A stretch of DNA of 64,000 bases from Marinobacter alexandrii (GTDB lineage Bacteria > Bacteroidota > Bacteroidia > Cytophagales > Cyclobacteriaceae), in contig JBDWTN010000007.1 of assembly GCA_039984955.1 (NCBI GenBank), positions 1,248,501-1,312,500 on the forward strand. Reading direction: 5' to 3'. Position 1 is the first letter of the stretch. Every line of letters begins with the position of its first letter. The translations under genes and the position numbers were made by a program. Below are positions 54,780 through 64,000 of the stretch, in pieces. The notes beneath the pieces were generated by a model. It worked only from the letters and a program-made list of their open reading frames with translations, did no database searches and had not been told where the DNA came from.

Positions 54780-55901
54780 ATGTTTCACTCAGCCTTTACA
54801 CTCGCATTGGCATTGATTTCTTTTTTCTCTGTTCCTGATCCATATTCGGTGAAAGGGATCATCCGCGATAAAGAAAGTAATGAGCCAATTCCTTTTGCAC
54901 ATGTAGTAATCGATGATGTTATCAACATCTCTAACATTGATGGAGAGTTTATTATTTCAATAGCTGATTTGGAATCTGAAGACGCGCAGATTGAAATTTC
55001 TTACATGGGCTATGATTCCTATTCTAAATCCGTGCAAGACATAGAAGGATATCATACTATTTTTCTTCAGCCATCAATCACCACATTGGATGAAGTTGTA
55101 GTTAGAACAGGGCCATTCATAATGGAAAAAGTATTTAATCGATTTCATATCAATTATTCTATGGAACGCCAGCATATGGTTGGTTTTTATAAGGAATCTA
55201 TGTCTAACTGGAAAGAATTCTATTATGTGGCTGAAGGGATCATGGATATTTACTCCCCCAGCAATATTGATAAATTACAATACCCGCTAGTGAGGCCTTT
55301 GAGGACAAGGAAAAAAGTATTCAAAGAGCTAGATATTATCAACGATGTTCTTGGTGGAAATGCGAGTGATATGGCGCACTCCTCAATATGGCGAACAGAT
55401 TCCTTTCTAAGTACAAAAAACAGAAAAGACTATGACTACTTCTACTCAGGAGCAACTTCAATTGGTTCCAAAGAAGTGATTATTGTCGAATTTGAACCTA
55501 GAAAAAACAGTAAAGGAAATACAAAAGGAAAACTCTATATTGATGAAGAAAGCCTTGCCATTATTAAGATCGAATATTTCCCAGTAATTGATGATTGGTC
55601 ACATTGGGAATCCGTATCGTGGGTAGAAGAATATGAGAAGAAAAATGGACTATATGAAATGATTAGTGTCTCATTTACTGGCACCAGCACCAATCATGAA
55701 TTTGATTATAATGCGCTTCTGGTCATCAATGAGTCCAAAGCAATTGATGAATTTCCTGAGGATATCTACCTTCTAACTCAACATGATTCATTCTTTGAAG
55801 AGGCACAGGATAATTTCTCAGATACTTTTTGGGAAGGCTTCAATTTCATGAAATTAGGCACTAAAGCTTCTGCCAATTTAGAAGACACAAATCGTAATTA
55901 A
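54780..55901 (+). CDS. Secreted CarboxypepD_reg-like domain protein
   Basis: 373 residues with a signal peptide (MFHSAFTLALALISFFSVP), a CarboxypepD_reg-like domain (about 22-115: YSVKGIIRDKESNEPIPFAHVVI, NIDGEFIISI, ISYMGYDSY) and a 250-residue C-terminal region shared with the 50640 gene (FHINYSMERQHMVGFYKESM, WRTDSFLSTKNR). It is probably periplasmic or outer-membrane linked. The arrangement around the PadR plus permease pair points to a common role, not known. Confidence 0.78.
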   Translation: MFHSAFTLALALISFFSVPDPYSVKGIIRDKESNEPIPFAHVVIDDVINISNIDGEFIISIADLESEDAQIEISYMGYDSYSKSVQDIEGYHTIFLQPSITTLDEVVVRTGPFIMEKVFNRFHINYSMERQHMVGFYKESMSNWKEFYYVAEGIMDIYSPSNIDKLQYPLVRPLRTRKKVFKELDIINDVLGGNASDMAHSSIWRTDSFLSTKNRKDYDYFYSGATSIGSKEVIIVEFEPRKNSKGNTKGKLYIDEESLAIIKIEYFPVIDDWSHWESVSWVEEYEKKNGLYEMISVSFTGTSTNHEFDYNALLVINESKAIDEFPEDIYLLTQHDSFFEEAQDNFSDTFWEGFNFMKLGTKASANLEDTNRN

Positions 55902-55953
55902 ATAAGAATCCTCTTTTCTTACATCATTAAGAGAATACCTTTAATTTTCTCTT

Positions 55954-56922
55954 ATGAATCGTATTGATCGGCTCAATGCCTTGCTAATTCACCTGCAAAG
56001 CAAGCCACGTGTCATCTTATCAGAACTCGAGGATCGTTTTAATATCGGAAGACGAACTGTATTTAGAGATATAAGATCTCTGATTGATGCAGGCGTGCCT
56101 ATTGGCGGAGATGCAGGAGAAGGTTACTTCATTGTCGAAGGTTATCATCTACCACCGGTGGTCTTTAATAAAGAAGAAGCAAGTGCCATTCTTATAGGAG
56201 CCAAATTCGTAGAAAGAAGTGCCGACAGTCACACAATCAGCGAGTATGAAAAAGCAATGTATAAAATCAAGGCTGTCTTGAAATACTCCGATAAAGAGTT
56301 TTTGGACAATCTTGACGATAGGATAGCCATAAGACCAAGTCCGGCTCCACAAAAATCCGCTGATTCACACATAGCCGAAATTCAACAAGCTATCGCCACA
56401 AATAGATTGATTTCGATGACTTACTATTCTCAGTATAACGACTCTACCACTTCCAGAGAAGTAGAACCACTTGGTATGGTTTTCTACTCCGGTCGCTGGC
56501 ATCTAATTGCTTATTGTCGTTTACGAAATGACCTAAGGGATTTTAGAACCGATAGAATACAAAAAGTTAAGATACTTGCAGAAGTGATAGATCCCTCTCG
56601 GCATCCCAATTACCTTGATTTCCTAAACGAAGCATTATTAGGAACTGATGCTAAAGAAGCTACCATCATTTGTTCTGCAATGGTTGGAAGATTCATGGGA
56701 GAACAAAAGTATTACCAAGGCTTTGTAGAAGAAAAAAAAATAGAAGACGGACGATATGAAATGAAATTCACTCCACCCTACTATGATTACTTCGCACGAT
56801 GGCTTATGATGTATGGCAAAGAAATAGAAATAGTGTCACCATCAGAACTTCAAGGGATTGCCGCCACTCTGGCAAAAGAACTTCTGGATCATCACAGCGT
56901 TCCTTTTTTTGCTGATAAATAA
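55954..56922 (+). CDS. YafY-type transcriptional regulator (HTH_11 plus WYL)
   Basis: 322 residues. The N-terminal HTH_11 (MNRIDRLNALLIHLQSKPRVILSELEDRFNIGRRTVFRDIRSL) is followed by a WYL domain (about 140-220: ISMTYYSQYNDSTTSREVEPLGMVFYSGRWHLIAYCRLRNDLRDFRTDRI) and a WCX-like C-terminus. WYL regulators sense small ligands or nucleic acid. It stands just before the GyrI-like/VOC/DUF1801 operon, and a dyad between them is the likely operator. Confidence 0.9.
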   Translation: MNRIDRLNALLIHLQSKPRVILSELEDRFNIGRRTVFRDIRSLIDAGVPIGGDAGEGYFIVEGYHLPPVVFNKEEASAILIGAKFVERSADSHTISEYEKAMYKIKAVLKYSDKEFLDNLDDRIAIRPSPAPQKSADSHIAEIQQAIATNRLISMTYYSQYNDSTTSREVEPLGMVFYSGRWHLIAYCRLRNDLRDFRTDRIQKVKILAEVIDPSRHPNYLDFLNEALLGTDAKEATIICSAMVGRFMGEQKYYQGFVEEKKIEDGRYEMKFTPPYYDYFARWLMMYGKEIEIVSPSELQGIAATLAKELLDHHSVPFFADK

Positions 56923-56956
56923 TCACTGAATAAATTTTTGAATTCAATTTTTTTGG

Positions 56957-56974
56957 GTGACATAAGGCTGTCAC
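56957..56974 (+). promoter_or_regulatory. Operator-like dyad before the GyrI-like operon
   Basis: GTGACA-TAAGGC-TGTCAC is a perfect 6-6-6 inverted repeat, 43 bases before the GyrI-like ATG and just after the WYL regulator gene. Control of the operon by that regulator is inferred. Confidence 0.55.
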
Positions 56975-57017
56975 TCTGGGTCATTTCTTTGCTTCCATAA
57001 TCATAAAACTCACTATT

Positions 57018-57644
57018 ATGGAAGCAACAATTGAAAAACTAGACTTGCAAAAATCAGATCCAAATTATTACAAAGCTGGAAAAAAACCAGACTTAAGAGA
57101 TCTGGATTCTTACTACTATCTCACACTTTCGGGCCGCTGTGACCCAAAATCGGATACCTTCCTAGAAGCTATTGACAAGTTGTACGCAGTAGCCTACAGC
57201 ATAAAATTTATTTGTAAATCAGAAGACATGGACTTTGTAGTCCCAAAAATGGAAGGGTTTTGGTGGATTGATGGAGGATTAAAAGCACAACATAAGTTTG
57301 CACAAACACCTGCCAATGAATGGAATTGGAAAATAATCATACGAATGCCGGACTTTGTTGAAGGTGATCACTATTATCGGGCAGTTCAGAAGGTAAAGGC
57401 TAAGAATCCTGATTTACTTGATAATGACGAAGTGAAGTATGAACTTATCAATGAAGGTAGGTGCGTTCAAGGATTACACATTGGAAGCTTTTATGAAGAA
57501 GAACTAACTATTGCTAAAATCATGCAATACATTGAAGAGAACGGATTAGAGGTGGCTGGTTATCATCATGAGATTTATCTTAGCGATCCAAGGCGCACAT
57601 CAGAAGAAAAACTTAAAACAATTTTAAGATACGCTGTGCAATGA
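57018..57644 (+). CDS. GyrI-like small-molecule-binding protein
   Basis: 208 residues of the GyrI-like/SOUL-related type seen alone beside WYL regulators: YYYLTLSGRCDPKSDTFLEAIDKLYAVAYSIKF, FWWIDGGLKAQHKFAQTPANEWNWKIIIRMPDFV and VQGLHIGSFYEEELTIAKI. It probably binds small molecules in the cytoplasm. Its stop overlaps the VOC gene start by 4 bases. Confidence 0.83.
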   Translation: MEATIEKLDLQKSDPNYYKAGKKPDLRDLDSYYYLTLSGRCDPKSDTFLEAIDKLYAVAYSIKFICKSEDMDFVVPKMEGFWWIDGGLKAQHKFAQTPANEWNWKIIIRMPDFVEGDHYYRAVQKVKAKNPDLLDNDEVKYELINEGRCVQGLHIGSFYEEELTIAKIMQYIEENGLEVAGYHHEIYLSDPRRTSEEKLKTILRYAVQ

Positions 57645-58015
57645 AAACTAATTTTTTAGGGTTAAAAACCACAATATACCATGTGCCAAATTTGAGTGAA
57701 GCAAAAGAATGGTATACCAAAGTATTTAGTACAGATCCTTACTTTGAAAACGATTTTTATATCGGATTTAATGTTATGGGATATGAACTTGGTTTATATC
57801 TTGACAAGACTTCCTCTGACAAGAAGTCAGACAATATAGAATCACTATGGGGAGTCAGTAATGTAGAAAAAGAGCATAAACGAATGATTGAGCTTGGAGC
57901 TACAGAACATAGCGCTCCTCAAAATGTTGGAGGTGATATAATCGTTTCCAATCTTAAGGATCCGTGGGGTAATGTGATTGGACTTATATGTAATCCGCAT
58001 TTTAAGTTACCTTGA
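57641..58015 (+). CDS. VOC (glyoxalase/bleomycin-resistance) family protein
   Basis: 124 residues with the paired beta-alpha-beta-beta-beta modules: TTIYHVPNLSEAKEWYTKVF at the start and VSNLKDPWGNVIGLICNPHF at the end. Members are metal-dependent isomerases or dioxygenases, or bind toxic compounds. It is coupled on both sides to the GyrI-like and DUF1801 genes. Confidence 0.88.
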   Translation: MKTNFLGLKTTIYHVPNLSEAKEWYTKVFSTDPYFENDFYIGFNVMGYELGLYLDKTSSDKKSDNIESLWGVSNVEKEHKRMIELGATEHSAPQNVGGDIIVSNLKDPWGNVIGLICNPHFKLP

Positions 58016-58365
58016 AAACAATCGGCAGCTTCATATTAGGACTCGACGGCCAGCAAAAAGCCGTCGTTTCTTTCCTACATAATCATTTAACTAATCACCA
58101 TGATTTAAATGGAAAGATTAGCTATAATATTCCAGTATATTATAGGAAGACATGGATATGCTATCTTAATCCAATCAAAAAAAATGGAATTGAATTAGCA
58201 TTCGTTAAAGGTCATAGACTTTCTAATGAACAAAATTTGTTGAAAAGAAAGAATCGTAAATACGCAGCGGGAATTGATATCTATGAGATCAATGATATTC
58301 CTGAAAAAGCAATAAACGAAATTATCAATGAAGCATTAATTCTTGATCAGCTTCATTCAAAATAA
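58012..58365 (+). CDS. DUF1801-like protein
   Basis: 117 residues starting at a TTG that overlaps the VOC stop. LNGKISYNIPVYYRKTWICYLNPIKKNGIELAFVKGHRL matches the DUF1801/YdhG fold, a small protein often found in stress or resistance operons. Function unknown. It is the last gene of the three-gene operon. Confidence 0.75.
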   Translation: MKTIGSFILGLDGQQKAVVSFLHNHLTNHHDLNGKISYNIPVYYRKTWICYLNPIKKNGIELAFVKGHRLSNEQNLLKRKNRKYAAGIDIYEINDIPEKAINEIINEALILDQLHSK

Positions 58366-58504
58366 CCTCATATTAAGTATTTTAACTACCCAAATGATAC
58401 GTGTATATACCTAAATTTTCAATCAATACTCTCTTAGCATTGTACCTGCTAATATTAATTGAAATCAACTAGTATATTTCAAGATTAAATTTTGTATCAC
58501 TAAG

Positions 58505-60253
58505 TTGAAAATCGCCCCTAATTCTAAAAGATCGAATATTCTCTCGCTGCTAGATGATGCCTATCAATCGCGAATAAATAATCTAAAAAATAGTATCGCA
58601 CTTGCCGAAAAGGCTTTTGAAATAAGTAAAGAAATAAGTGACAAGGAGTGTATAGCAAAATGCTTATCGCAACTCTCCCTTTTTCATATGATTATTGGTG
58701 ACTTTGACCTCTCCATGAATATGGCAAAAGAAGCCATTGAAAATTTCGAGGAGTTAAAAGATGAGAAAGGAATTGCAGATGCGAAGTACACCATTGCAGG
58801 AGCTCTATACAAGACAAATGATTTTCACAAAGGCCTGACTTACTTAATCGATTGCCTGGCTACTTATAAGAAACTCAAGGATTATCACAATCAAGCTAGA
58901 GTACAAAAATCTATGGGTACTATCTACGAATACTTCGGAGATGTAAAAAGTGCCATGCAAAATTATGAGGAAGCTATTGACTCGGGAGAAAAAGCAGGTG
59001 ACTTGAATCTTAAATCCAATGCCTATAATCCGCTATCAGGCATTTATCTCAATCAGGGTAACATTGCGAAGGCAATGGAAGTCATTGAAGAATCAATAAA
59101 ACTGAAGAAAGAAACGGGAGATACTCGTGGGTTAGCTTTTGCACTCTACGGTAGAGGAAAAATATATACAAAGACAAAGCAATTTGCTGAAGCGGAAAAT
59201 GATTTTCATAACTCGATAAAAATCCATGAAGACATGGGAGAAAAGCTTGGTTGGGCGATGAGTCATCACAAGCTAGGTGCACTTTATATTCAAATGGACA
59301 GGTTGGGCAATGCAAAAGAAACGTTAATAAAAGCGCTAGAGTACAGCAATAAGAATAAGATAATACTAATCAAATTCAAGGCTAATTTCCTTCTTCACAA
59401 AATAGCAAAAAAAGAAAATGATTTCGAGTTAGCACTGAAGTACTTGACGCAATATGTTGAAGAAAAAGAAAGTGTAATCAATGACAGAACTGCAAAGGTC
59501 ATTGAAGGATATGATGTAATCTCAAAAATGCAAGCGCTTGAATTGGACGCGAAAGCTCAAAAAGAAAAAGCCGAAATAATAGAAAAGAAGAAAATCGAGT
59601 TAGACTCCTTTTTCTATCGCATATCTCATGACTTAAAGGGCCCTATTACATCCATGATGAGCCTTAATTACATTGCGAAAATTGAGATCAAAGATGAAGC
59701 TGCATTGAAATTTTTCAACGAATTTGAGAATCAAGCTAATCGACTCAATAATATCTTGGATGGTTTGTTAAACCTGACCAAGATGTCTTTTAACACAGAA
59801 GCGACTCAAGAAATCGACTTTAAGAAGATTATTGAAGACTGTATTGCATCATATAAATTCCTCAGTCACTATGAATTGGTTGAATTCAAGATTGATGTTG
59901 ACCAGAAAATTAGATACAAAGTAGAATGGGCGCTGGTAAATACTATTATTCAAAATCTAATTGAAAACGGAATTAAGTATGCCAGAACTGAAAATAACAA
60001 GCCTTACATCTTTATTTCTGTAAAACAAACCTCAAGCTCCATCGAAATCAAAGCTGAGGATAATGGAATAGGTATGGATGAAAAAACAGTTGAGAACATC
60101 TTTGTAATGTTCTTTAGAGCTAATCGTAAAATAGAAGGCACAGGATTGGGACTTCATATTCTGAGAAGGGCAATTGAAAGACTGGATGGGGATGTTAGAG
60201 TAGAAAGTGAATTTGGGAAAGGTTCTACTTTCAGCATAACCCTTCCCAAATAA
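58505..60253 (+). CDS. TPR-containing cytoplasmic histidine kinase
   Basis: 582 residues starting at TTG. About six or seven tetratricopeptide repeats (residues 15-330; for example ADAKYTIAGALYKTNDFHKGLTYL) lead through a coiled coil to a HisKA domain (FFYRISHDLKGPITSMMSL) and HATPase_c (EDNGIGMDEKTVENIFVMFFRAN, GTGLGLHILRRAIERL). There is no membrane segment and no adjacent regulator, so it is an orphan kinase probably activated by protein contact through the TPRs. Confidence 0.9.
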   Translation: MKIAPNSKRSNILSLLDDAYQSRINNLKNSIALAEKAFEISKEISDKECIAKCLSQLSLFHMIIGDFDLSMNMAKEAIENFEELKDEKGIADAKYTIAGALYKTNDFHKGLTYLIDCLATYKKLKDYHNQARVQKSMGTIYEYFGDVKSAMQNYEEAIDSGEKAGDLNLKSNAYNPLSGIYLNQGNIAKAMEVIEESIKLKKETGDTRGLAFALYGRGKIYTKTKQFAEAENDFHNSIKIHEDMGEKLGWAMSHHKLGALYIQMDRLGNAKETLIKALEYSNKNKIILIKFKANFLLHKIAKKENDFELALKYLTQYVEEKESVINDRTAKVIEGYDVISKMQALELDAKAQKEKAEIIEKKKIELDSFFYRISHDLKGPITSMMSLNYIAKIEIKDEAALKFFNEFENQANRLNNILDGLLNLTKMSFNTEATQEIDFKKIIEDCIASYKFLSHYELVEFKIDVDQKIRYKVEWALVNTIIQNLIENGIKYARTENNKPYIFISVKQTSSSIEIKAEDNGIGMDEKTVENIFVMFFRANRKIEGTGLGLHILRRAIERLDGDVRVESEFGKGSTFSITLPK

Positions 60254-60256
60254 TTC

Positions 60257-61651
60257 TTACATATGTATTGGTCTATTGTCCGTGGCAGCTAATGCAGCCT
60301 CTTTAAAGGCTTCCATGTAGGTCGGATGAGCATGAGACATACGCGCAATATCTTCAGCAGAAGCTCTGTATTCCATAGCGGTAACTCCTGCTGCAATCAT
60401 ATCCGCAGCACGCGCGCCAATGATATGAACACCCAGCACCTCATCAGTCTCTTTATCAGCAAGGATTTTTACCAGTCCTTCTGTATCCATACTCGCTCTT
60501 GCTCGTCCAAGTGCTTTATATGGAAATTTACCAGTTTTATATTGTCTACCTTGTTCCTTCAATTGCTCTTCAGTATACCCAACTGAAGCAACTTCAGGCC
60601 ATGTATATACTACTCCTGGAATAAGGTTGTAATTAATATGTGGTTTCTGCCCTGCAATTGATTCCGCTACAAAAACACCTTCTTCCTCAGCCTTATGAGC
60701 TAGCATAGCTCCTTTCACTACATCACCTATTGCATAAATATTATCAACACTTGTCCGCAGATGATCGTCAACCTCCACTCTTCCTCTATCGTCCATCTTC
60801 ACACCCGCTTTATCCAATCCCAGACTATCTGTGTACGGTCTTCTGCCTATAGAAACCAAGCAATAATCACCTTTAAGTTCAATTGTTTCTCCTTTTTTAC
60901 TTTCAGCTTTAACAGTGACGTTTTTGCCCTTTTTCTCAACCCCTATTACTTTATGTCCTAGGTAAAACTCAAAACCCAGTCCTTTGAGAGACTTCTGTAA
61001 TTCTTTACCCATAGTAGAGTCCATACTTGGAATTATACTATCCAGGAATTCAACAACAGAGACTTTCGCTCCAAGTCTTCCATATACTGATCCGAGCTCC
61101 ATTCCAATCACACCTCCACCAATAATAATCATATGTTTTGGCACTTCTTTTAGCTCTAATGCCTCAGTACTTGTAATCACTCGATCTTTATCAAGCTTGA
61201 TGAAAGGCAAGCTTGATGGCTTAGATCCGGTAGCAATAATTATTTTATCTGCAGTAATCTTTTTCTTGTCTTTACCATCAATCTGAATGGTGTTTTTATC
61301 CACAAAACTTCCCATCCCTTGAAATACATCTATCTTATTCTTCTTCATAAGATAATCTACACCTTCCACATTCTGCTTCACCACATCAGCCTTGCGGTCA
61401 ATCATTTGCTTCAGATTCACCTTCGGTTTATTAATATCAATACCGTGCGTTTTGAATGTATGCTCCGCCGCATGAAAGTGCTCTGAGGAATCTAAAAGTG
61501 CTTTAGACGGAATGCAACCAACATTCAGACACGTTCCTCCAAGTGTATCATATTTTTCAATGATGGCGGTTTTCATGCCCAATTGAGCGCACCGAATGGC
61601 TGCTACATACCCACCAGGTCCAGAGCCTATTACTATTACTTGATAATCCAT
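60257..61651 (-). CDS. lpdA: Dihydrolipoyl dehydrogenase (E3)
   Basis: 464 residues: FAD site VIGSGPGGYVAAIRCAQLG, redox disulfide GGTCLNVGCIPSK, NAD site IIGGGVIGMELGSVYGRLGA and the C-terminal catalytic HAHPTYMEAFKEA. It reoxidises the lipoyl arm of 2-oxoacid dehydrogenase complexes. It lies 41 bases downstream of odhB and is the last gene of the visible odhA-odhB-lpdA cluster. Confidence 0.96.
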   Translation of the reverse strand: MDYQVIVIGSGPGGYVAAIRCAQLGMKTAIIEKYDTLGGTCLNVGCIPSKALLDSSEHFHAAEHTFKTHGIDINKPKVNLKQMIDRKADVVKQNVEGVDYLMKKNKIDVFQGMGSFVDKNTIQIDGKDKKKITADKIIIATGSKPSSLPFIKLDKDRVITSTEALELKEVPKHMIIIGGGVIGMELGSVYGRLGAKVSVVEFLDSIIPSMDSTMGKELQKSLKGLGFEFYLGHKVIGVEKKGKNVTVKAESKKGETIELKGDYCLVSIGRRPYTDSLGLDKAGVKMDDRGRVEVDDHLRTSVDNIYAIGDVVKGAMLAHKAEEEGVFVAESIAGQKPHINYNLIPGVVYTWPEVASVGYTEEQLKEQGRQYKTGKFPYKALGRARASMDTEGLVKILADKETDEVLGVHIIGARAADMIAAGVTAMEYRASAEDIARMSHAHPTYMEAFKEAALAATDNRPIHM

Positions 61652-61692
61652 ATTTCTTAAGATTTTAGATTAGGAGATTTTGAAATTTAGAT

Positions 61693-63243
61693 TTAAACGC
61701 CTAATAATAACCTGGTAGGATCCTCAAGGAGTTGCTTAACTCTCACAAGGAAACTTACAGATTCTCTTCCGTCGATGATTCGGTGATCATAGGAAAGCGC
61801 AACATACATCATAGGTCTCACTACAACTTCTCCATTCTCGACCACCGCTCTTTCTACAATATTATGCATACCAAGAATCGCTGATTGAGGTGCGTTGATA
61901 ATAGGCGTTGACATCATTGAGCCAAATACTCCTCCATTCGTTATAGTGAAGGTTCCTCCCTCCATTTCTTCAATACTCAACTTGTTGTCTCTAGCCTTAG
62001 TGGCAAGTCGAACTACTTCTTTTTCTATCTGAACAAAGTTCATTGACTCAGCATTTCTAATGACTGGAACCACAAGTCCTTTAGGAGCAGAGACTGCAAT
62101 AGAGATGTCACAGTACTCACTAAAAACCATTTCATTTCCATCAATCTGGCCATTGACCGCTGGCCATTCTTGAAGAGCCACGCATACTGCTTTTGTAAAG
62201 AAAGACATGAACCCTAGTCCTACTTCGTTCTTCTCTTTAAATTCCTCTTTGAACTTCTTGCGAAGGTCCATGATTGGCTTCATATTCACCTCATTGAATG
62301 TGGTAAGCATGGCCGTATCATTCTTTACAGAGACCAACCTTCGAGCTACCGTCTTTCTAAGTGAAGACATTTTTTCCTTGCGCTGCTCCCTGCTTACTCC
62401 ACCACCGAACGTTGGAGCTTCAAATTGTGGTTTGGATGGTTTATCATCGGAAGCTTTGGAAGAAGGGCCTTCTTGCCTCGCTTTCTCAGCATTCATGGCA
62501 TCCTCCTTCGTTATCCGTCCATCTTTTCCTGTTCCTTTTATATCAGAAGCAGCAATTCCTTTTTCATCTAGTATTTTTGCTGCTGCTGGAGATGCATGAC
62601 CGGTAGCATATGTTTGATTCTCAGAGTTGGAGCTGGAAGAAGAACCAGATGCCGACGATGTATCTGTAGATGTATCCGAAGAAGGCAACCCTCCTTTCAT
62701 TACTTCAATCTTGCAGATTAGGGCTCCAATTTCGAGCGTATCTCCTTCTTGAGCAACGATTTGTAATTTGCCCTGTGCTTCAGCGGTCAGGTCAAACGTA
62801 GCTTTATCTGATTCTATCTCTGCAATTACCTCATCTAGTTCTACAAAATCACCATCTGATTTTGCCCAGTTAGAAATAGTTACTTCTGTTATTGATTCGC
62901 CAACAGCTGGAACTTTCATTTCCAAAATTTCTCCCGTAGTGGTAGCTTCATCAGAGGAACTCGCAGATTCAGAATTACTTGATGGACTGTCTGTTGGTTT
63001 GCTGTTGGCATCAGGCTCAATTGCGCAAAGAACAGCCCCTATTTCTAGCGTGTCCCCTTCTTGAGCTTTGATACTTAATTTACCAGCAGCCTCGGCCGTT
63101 ACTTCAAATGTGGCTTTATCTGATTCCAATTCACAAATGACTTCATCCATCTCAACAATGTCTCCGTCATTTTTAGTCCAGGATGCTACGGTTACTTCAG
63201 TGATTGATTCACCTACCGCAGGTACTTTCATTTCAAGACTCAT
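61693..63243 (-). CDS. odhB: 2-oxoglutarate dehydrogenase E2 (dihydrolipoyl succinyltransferase) with two lipoyl domains
   Basis: 516 residues. Two near-identical lipoyl domains (about 1-75 and 109-184) each carry an ESDKATF lipoylation site. An E3/E1-binding domain ([33 protein letters not shown]) and the acyltransferase core ending in [15 protein letters not shown] follow. It transfers succinyl to CoA in the TCA cycle. Two lipoyl domains are more than the single one of most OdhB/SucB proteins. It follows odhA by 50 bases. Confidence 0.93.
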   Translation of the reverse strand: MSLEMKVPAVGESITEVTVASWTKNDGDIVEMDEVICELESDKATFEVTAEAAGKLSIKAQEGDTLEIGAVLCAIEPDANSKPTDSPSSNSESASSSDEATTTGEILEMKVPAVGESITEVTISNWAKSDGDFVELDEVIAEIESDKATFDLTAEAQGKLQIVAQEGDTLEIGALICKIEVMKGGLPSSDTSTDTSSASGSSSSSNSENQTYATGHASPAAAKILDEKGIAASDIKGTGKDGRITKEDAMNAEKARQEGPSSKASDDKPSKPQFEAPTFGGGVSREQRKEKMSSLRKTVARRLVSVKNDTAMLTTFNEVNMKPIMDLRKKFKEEFKEKNEVGLGFMSFFTKAVCVALQEWPAVNGQIDGNEMVFSEYCDISIAVSAPKGLVVPVIRNAESMNFVQIEKEVVRLATKARDNKLSIEEMEGGTFTITNGGVFGSMMSTPIINAPQSAILGMHNIVERAVVENGEVVVRPMMYVALSYDHRIIDGRESVSFLVRVKQLLEDPTRLLLGV

Positions 63244-63293
63244 TTTCTTCTTGTTTAATATTGTTGTATTTCTTCTAGACCTTAAATGCCTAA

Positions 63294-64000
63294 CTAAATT
63301 TCAAATGCTTGCTTTACCAGATCCGCTTGTTCTTGTTTATGCACTTTAGCAAATCCAGTAGCCGGTGATGCACTAACTTTTCTTCCAATAACCTCAAAAT
63401 TCATCTCTATCCTTGTTTTAATAAAACTCCATGCACCCATGTTCTTTGACTCTTCTTGTACCCAAACTAATTTCGGATTATTGTACTTCTTTAGAATGGC
63501 ATCAATTTGTTTTTGTGGCCAAGGATAGATTTGCTCTACTCGCACAATGGCAACATGCTTAATCTTCTTTTTCTTTTGCTCATCCAGCAAGTCGAAATAG
63601 ATTTTCCCAGAGCAGAAGAGCACTTTCTTCACATCCTTATTTGTGACATAAGAATCTCCAATTACTTCCTGAAACTTACCTGAAGTAAAATCCTTCAATG
63701 GAGAAGCCACTCCTGGATGTCTCAACAAAGATTTAGGAGAAAACACAACAGCAGGTTTTCGAAACTCCCAGGAAACTTGTCTTCTCATCAAATGAAAAAT
63801 ATTAGCTGAAGTGGTCAGATTAGCAATCACAATGTTCTCATTCGCACACATTTGAAGGAATCTCTCCATTCTTGCACTCGAATGTTCCGGGCCTTGACCT
63901 TCATATCCATGAGGCAACAGCATAACCAGTCCATTCATTCTCTGCCACTTACTTTCTGCACTCGCAATGAATTGATCAATCATTATTTGAGCTCCATTGG
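63294..64000 (-). CDS. odhA: 2-oxoglutarate dehydrogenase E1, C-terminal part (5' end beyond window)
   Basis: About 235 residues of the C-terminus. The frame stays open to base 64000, with [18 protein letters not shown] at the edge, so the gene starts outside. Family landmarks are [24 protein letters not shown] and the ending [21 protein letters not shown]. The enzyme decarboxylates 2-oxoglutarate with thiamine diphosphate. It is the first visible gene of the odhA-odhB-lpdA unit. Confidence 0.94.
   Translation of the reverse strand, partial: NGAQIMIDQFIASAESKWQRMNGLVMLLPHGYEGQGPEHSSARMERFLQMCANENIVIANLTTSANIFHLMRRQVSWEFRKPAVVFSPKSLLRHPGVASPLKDFTSGKFQEVIGDSYVTNKDVKKVLFCSGKIYFDLLDEQKKKKIKHVAIVRVEQIYPWPQKQIDAILKKYNNPKLVWVQEESKNMGAWSFIKTRIEMNFEVIGRKVSASPATGFAKVHKQEQADLVKQAFEI

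Noticed and set aside
62207-62599. 130-codon frame antisense to odhB
   Set aside because: Serine/proline/phenylalanine-rich shadow of the lipoyl linker and core region; no independent support.
61693-64000. Possible link of the odh cluster to the fused E1 gene as one complex operon
   Set aside because: They are 17 kb apart with many unrelated genes between; lpdA may serve both complexes, but no operon link is visible.

Overview
The window reads as chromosomal DNA of a free-living, aerobic member of the Bacteroidota, most likely order Cytophagales. This rests on AT-rich sequence, TAnnTTTG -7 promoter boxes, few Shine-Dalgarno sites, and family content typical of the phylum: PadR plus permease-prefix ABC permeases, CarboxypepD_reg-like proteins, DUF4834, DUF3667, a short CarB and a fused alpha/beta 2-oxoacid dehydrogenase E1. 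No plasmid, phage, transposase or CRISPR array is visible.

Layout. 0-3.2 kb: end of a kinase/Hpt-like protein, an NtrC-type sigma-54 activator and two envelope proteins. 3.3-8.1 kb: PadR plus permease module 1, a fatty acid hydroxylase, a decayed copy of the asnS 3' end and a CarboxypepD_reg-like protein. 8.3-12.5 kb: asnS and rpoN facing away from each other, a PAP2-like membrane protein and an outer-membrane barrel. 12.7-13.3 kb: tRNA-Arg(ACG) with a rearranged copy of its 3' half beside a small orphan gene. 13.5-19.4 kb: sensory block (two LuxR-type regulators, a receiver-PAS kinase, a seven-PAS kinase). 19.4-23.3 kb: a possible small RNA region, then an iron(III) ABC transporter behind a metal-operator-like dyad. 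23.4-31 kb: housekeeping genes (ureohydrolase homologue, nqrF, accD, DUF4834, carB). 31-40.4 kb: lower phenylacetate/beta-oxidation genes (paaJ, paaY, paaZ, an enoyl-CoA hydratase) with a deoxynucleoside kinase, interrupted by a membrane protein-kinase-regulator locus. 41.5-49 kb: Fic protein, fused E1, thioredoxin-like protein, exported aminotransferase and small genes. 49-58.4 kb: amidohydrolase, PadR plus permease module 2 flanked by two paralogous secreted proteins, and a WYL regulator with a stress-type operon. 58.5-64 kb: TPR kinase, then lpdA, odhB and the 3' part of odhA.

How the parts relate. RpoN and the NtrC-type activator could act together. The paa genes and the 2-oxoacid dehydrogenase genes feed the TCA cycle. 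Most of the accessory content is sensing and regulation. The features that ordinary annotation would miss are the two 3'-end duplications (asnS, tRNA-Arg), a 48-bp-armed inverted array of TRATGTYT sites between fic and the E1 gene, orphan plus-strand terminators at 19.57-19.67 kb, an AccD without most of its zinc-ribbon cysteines, and a ureohydrolase homologue with altered metal ligands. I found no clear new multi-gene defence or mobile system.
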